Part shown: positions 51,236 through 54,076 of the stretch, piece after piece | Layout: the number at the start of each line of letters is the position of its first letter | Numbering within the stretch: the stretch's first letter is position 1 | Origin: Agathobacter sp. | GTDB taxonomy: Bacteria; Bacillota; Clostridia; Lachnospirales; Lachnospiraceae | Length of the DNA stretch: 54,076 bases | Assembly: GCA_022772675.1 (NCBI GenBank) | Contig: JALEZW010000061.1 | Location: 1-54,076, forward strand | Reading direction: 5' to 3' | The notes under the pieces: model-generated | Databases searched by the model: none | Seen by the model: only the letters and a program-made list of their open reading frames with translations | What the model was told of the DNA's origin: nothing | Translations under genes and position numbers: made by a program

Positions 51236-51255
51236 AGGATTTCCTTTCTGTTGGT

Positions 51256-52107
51256 CTATGACTGAACTGTTGTAATAAAATTGTCTATCAATCTTGTTTT
51301 TCCGATGTAGACTGCGATTGCAACAAGTACAGATCCTGTCAGAGTTTCTATAGGGGTGATGGTGTCGAAATCAACAACATCCACATAATCAATTCTGGCG
51401 AGAGGCTCCGTCTCAATCTCTGCGGTGATAGCAGCTTTGACAGCAGCAGCGTTTGTCTCACCGGCATCCACCAATTCTTTTCCAATCTTGAGACTACGGC
51501 TTAAGATGAGAGCTGCCTGGCGCTCCTGTGGATTTAAATAGGTGTTGCGGGAACTCTTGGCAAGTCCGTCCTCCTCACGGATAATCGGACAGCCAATAAT
51601 TTCGGTATCGACATTTAAATCCTTTACCATGCGCTTAATGACCGCCAGCTGCTGGGCATCTTTCTGGCCGAAATAAGCTCGGTCCGGTGTAACAATGTGG
51701 AAGAGTTTGAGTACGACAGTCTGTACACCGCGGAAGTGAATCGGGCGGCTTTTTCCACATAGTTCGGTGGTGAGTCCGTTCATATCTACATAAGAACAGA
51801 AGCCGTCTGCGTACATTTCCTCTGCTTCCGGGTGGAAGATCACATCCACACCTGCATCCTCACAGAGCTTGGCATCCTTCTCAAGATCTCTTGGATAGCT
51901 CGCAAAATCCTCGGATGGTCCGAACTGCATCGGATTGACGAAAATACTGACAACCACCCGGTCATTCTCTTTTCTGGCTGCATCGATTAAGCTCTTGTGT
52001 CCTTCATGCAGGTAACCCATAGTCGGAACAAATCCAACTGTGAGTCCCTGGCACTTCCAATTTTTTACAGTCTCTCTAACCTTACTGATTTCTCCATATA
52101 TTTCCAT
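51256..52107 (-). CDS. panC: Pantothenate synthetase
   Basis: 283 residues. Joins pantoate and beta-alanine with ATP. Marks: [20 protein letters not shown] (HIGH-like), [37 protein letters not shown] and the KSSRN variant of the KMSKS loop. AAGGAG lies nine bases before the ATG. A 40-bp MITE-like palindrome stands in the 97-base gap to panB. Confidence 0.97.
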   Translation of the reverse strand: MEIYGEISKVRETVKNWKCQGLTVGFVPTMGYLHEGHKSLIDAARKENDRVVVSIFVNPMQFGPSEDFASYPRDLEKDAKLCEDAGVDVIFHPEAEEMYADGFCSYVDMNGLTTELCGKSRPIHFRGVQTVVLKLFHIVTPDRAYFGQKDAQQLAVIKRMVKDLNVDTEIIGCPIIREEDGLAKSSRNTYLNPQERQAALILSRSLKIGKELVDAGETNAAAVKAAITAEIETEPLARIDYVDVVDFDTITPIETLTGSVLVAIAVYIGKTRLIDNFITTVQS

Positions 52108-52128
52108 GTTATTATTCTCCTTTATTGT

Positions 52129-52168
52129 ATGATATGAGGGTCAAAAGGTATTTTGACCCTTGTATCAT
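52129..52168. repeat. MITE-like dispersed repeat, copy 5 (minimal 40-bp palindrome)
   Basis: ATGATATGAGGGTCAAAAGG TATTTTGACCCTTGTATCAT in two 20-base halves: the joined inverted ends, in the panB-panC gap. As RNA it would form a strong hairpin inside the operon mRNA. Confidence 0.9.
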
Positions 52169-52204
52169 TGTATTGGGGTCACGTCACCGGGGATAAAAGT
52201 CCCA

Positions 52205-53035
52205 TTAATACAGACGGTCAATAATACTCTCGTCCATCTTAAAAGAGTGCTCTTCTGCAGGGAATGTACCCTCTGCCACATCCTGCTTGTATGCACGGAA
52301 GGCTTCCCGCATCTGGTCACCAATTTGGGCATACTGTTTTACAAATTTCGGTTTCATATCAGAATACATGGCCAGCATGTCCTGATAAACAAGCACCTGC
52401 CCGTCACATCCGCCACCGGCACCGATTCCGATAGTGGGGATATGGATACTTTCGGAAATTTTCTTAGCCAGTGCCTGTGGAACACATTCCAGAACTACGG
52501 CAAATGCACCGGCTTCTTCCACTGCGCGGGCATCGTCCAGAAGTTTCTGCGCAGCTTCTTCCCCTTTCCCCTGAACCTTAAAGCCGCCAAAAGCATTTAC
52601 GGACTGGGGAGTCAGGCCAATGTGGGCGCACACCGGAATCGAAGCATTTACAATGGCACGAATCTGGGGGCAGACCTCTTTTCCACCCTCCAGCTTAACT
52701 GCCTGTGCCCGGCCTTCTTTCATCAGGCGGCCTGCATTGACCACGGCATCATAGACAGAAGTCTGGTAGGACATAAAGGGCATATCTGTAATCAGCAGCG
52801 TCTCCTTAATTCCACGGGCAACGGCGGCACTGTGGTGAATCATATCCTCCATAGTGACTGAAATAGTATCCTCATAGCCTAAAACCACCATGCCGAGAGA
52901 GTCTCCCACTAAAATGGCATTGATGCCGGCTTCGTCAATCAGCTTCGCCGTGGAATAATCGTAGGCAGTCAGCATGGTGAGCTTTTCGCCCTTATCTTTT
53001 GCTTCCTGAAAGGTAACAACAGTGTTCTTCATCAT
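52205..53035 (-). CDS. panB: 3-methyl-2-oxobutanoate hydroxymethyltransferase
   Basis: 276 residues. Adds a hydroxymethyl group from methylene-THF to ketoisovalerate, giving ketopantoate. TIM-barrel marks: [40 protein letters not shown], and the catalytic-Glu region [12 protein letters not shown]; metal site in [24 protein letters not shown] before the first ATG. 22 bases after panG. Confidence 0.97.
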   Translation of the reverse strand: MMKNTVVTFQEAKDKGEKLTMLTAYDYSTAKLIDEAGINAILVGDSLGMVVLGYEDTISVTMEDMIHHSAAVARGIKETLLITDMPFMSYQTSVYDAVVNAGRLMKEGRAQAVKLEGGKEVCPQIRAIVNASIPVCAHIGLTPQSVNAFGGFKVQGKGEEAAQKLLDDARAVEEAGAFAVVLECVPQALAKKISESIHIPTIGIGAGGGCDGQVLVYQDMLAMYSDMKPKFVKQYAQIGDQMREAFRAYKQDVAEGTFPAEEHSFKMDESIIDRLY

Positions 53036-53057
53036 TCATTCTCCATTCTATTTGCAT

Positions 53058-53915
53058 TCATGATTCAACAACCAGCTCCCGCATTTTGGTGTAATCCCGG
53101 TCTGGATTTTTCCTTTCGGCGAGGGCGATCAGCCGCTGCCCCAGCAGCCGGTAAAGGGCTTCAGTCTCTGCATCGTGATTCTCCTGAAAACAGGCAAGAT
53201 GCTTTGCCACAGTTTCTGTGTCGCCCCGCTCAATGGGTCCGGTCAGGGAAGAGACGCAATCCTGCGAGATCACGTTTTCCATATTGCTGCGCACAAGGGC
53301 GGCAGTTGCTGAGACTGCCTCCTCCCGGGTGAAGCCGCATTCTTCCAGCAGCCGGTAGCCGGTGTCAAGGACCGCAATAACCTGATTGCTCAGGATGCTG
53401 GCCGCCGCGTGATATCTCGGTTTAGCCGCTGCATCAATCCGGCAGACTTCATTACCAAAAGAGGTAAGAAGCTCTGTGATGGTGTTGACGGCGTAATCCT
53501 GTCCCTCCACAGTAAAAAAAGCATGTTCCAATTGTTGATAGGATGAAAATTTGTTACTGAACGGTAACATTGGATGAACCGAGCAACAGGAAACTCCTGC
53601 CTCTTCGGCTCCGGAAAAGGAATCGGATGAAAGTGCGCCACTGCAATGACATATAATCTGATTCTTATGGGACAGCTTCTTTACCTGCTCCCAGACGGGG
53701 ACAATAAAGGAATCTCCCGTGGTAATGAACAATATCTCCGAGGTTTCCACCAGGGACGATAGTGTTTCAAAGAAGGCTGTCTGTGTAAATTCTGCGGCTT
53801 CCTTTGCCGCTGCAAAATCGGTATCATAATATCCCGCAAACTCCATGCCTTTGCCCCTTAGGTATTTTCCAAGGGAGCAGCCTACACGGCCTGCGCCTAT
53901 GATGCCTGTTTTCAT
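53058..53915 (-). CDS. panG: DUF2520 Rossmann protein, alternative ketopantoate reductase
   Basis: 285 residues: N-terminal Rossmann fold with GIIGAGRVGCSLGKYL, a middle segment HCSGALSSDSF and CSVHPMLPF, and the C-terminal DUF2520 helical domain with KPRYHAAASILSNQVIAVLD. DUF2520 proteins replace PanE as ketopantoate reductase (PanG) in Francisella, Enterococcus and Clostridioides. Position first in panG-panB-panC-panD supports this reading. AGGAGG before the ATG. The four genes suffice for pantothenate from ketoisovalerate and aspartate. Confidence 0.9.
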   Translation of the reverse strand: MKTGIIGAGRVGCSLGKYLRGKGMEFAGYYDTDFAAAKEAAEFTQTAFFETLSSLVETSEILFITTGDSFIVPVWEQVKKLSHKNQIICHCSGALSSDSFSGAEEAGVSCCSVHPMLPFSNKFSSYQQLEHAFFTVEGQDYAVNTITELLTSFGNEVCRIDAAAKPRYHAAASILSNQVIAVLDTGYRLLEECGFTREEAVSATAALVRSNMENVISQDCVSSLTGPIERGDTETVAKHLACFQENHDAETEALYRLLGQRLIALAERKNPDRDYTKMRELVVES

Positions 53916-53936
53916 GTTACCACCTCCTGTGATTGA

Positions 53937-54076
53937 ATGATATGAGGGTCAAAAGGTATTTTGCCCCTCATTTGATACACGAATTGCTCCGTTGCTACGC
54001 AACTCCCGCAATTCTACACACATTCGGAATCCGTTGATTTTCCAAGGAAAATCACTACTTCCTCATGTGTGTGCGG
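53937..54076. repeat. MITE-like dispersed repeat, copy 6 (long form, cut by the window end)
   Basis: ATGATATGAGGGTCAAAAGG, then GCCCCTCATTTGATACACG, GAATTGCTCCGTTGCTACGC, GCAATTCTACACACATTCGG, and CCGTTGATTTTCCAAGGAAA. The blocks and their order match the reverse complement of copy 2. The right end lies outside the window. Confidence 0.88.

Overview
The window looks like the chromosome of an anaerobic, spore-forming, chemotactic member of the Clostridia, most likely a Lachnospiraceae gut bacterium. Supporting signs are moderate-to-low G+C, strong AGGAGG ribosome binding sites, spore maturation genes spmA/spmB, several methyl-accepting chemotaxis proteins, a folate ECF-transporter subunit under a THF riboswitch, a GH36 alpha-galactosidase and the DUF2520-type ketopantoate reductase PanG in the pan operon. 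No complete mobile element is present, but the left edge and several loci carry scars of recombination.

Layout. 1-1.1 kb: a truncated mobile-type ORF abuts a truncated AgrA-like LytTR domain and an apparently intact orphan AgrB. 1.2-6.2 kb: a nuclease-like tail remnant, then an HTH membrane regulator and a DUF4143-type ATPase bounded by a 51-bp direct repeat, then a blaI-blaR1 pair with twin operators. 6.3-11.3 kb: an ECF sigma/anti-sigma pair downstream of a diguanylate cyclase/zinc-ribbon pair. 11.4-15.2 kb: pyruvate kinase, a YitT pseudogene with an internal deletion, two small membrane proteins and a CaCA exchanger under a Mn2+ (yybP-ykoY) riboswitch. 15.2-20.9 kb: a DUF1287-MoxR-DUF58-transglutaminase operon. 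20.9-25.3 kb: tRNA-Lys(CTT), folT with a THF riboswitch, a membrane protein with two DEIAALFA-type tail motifs, and an EAL phosphodiesterase. 25.3-30.7 kb: an SHSRGA-type hydrolase with a GNAT partner, a frameshifted YgjV gene and alpha-galactosidase. 31-44.3 kb, mostly plus strand: rsmI, a DUF885 peptidase, spmA/B, a CZB chemoreceptor, a sirtuin, DUF951, a divergent rsmH paralog, a coiled-coil protein, a truncated Cu/Zn-SOD-like protein, a tiny Arg/Asp-rich CPPCPPC protein, an AAA/DUF1703 protein, and a riboflavin operon with a canonical FMN riboswitch but two collapsed genes. 44.4-54 kb: flotillin, two transmembrane chemoreceptors, a YgjP-like metalloprotease and panG-panB-panC-panD.

Themes. 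(1) A family of MITE-like palindromic repeats (inverted ends ATGATAYRAGGGTCAAAAGGT) is seen six times, from 40-bp minimal palindromes to ~250-bp composites, always between genes. (2) Genes are being lost by clean internal deletions: ribD'-'ribE, ribB'-'ribA and YitT each keep only their ends. The rib locus therefore predicts riboflavin auxotrophy despite an intact riboswitch and ribH. (3) Three metabolite or metal riboswitches (Mn2+, THF, FMN) are readable by eye with their expression platforms. (4) A 49-residue spore-coat-like protein with its own strong RBS lies at 40338-40487.
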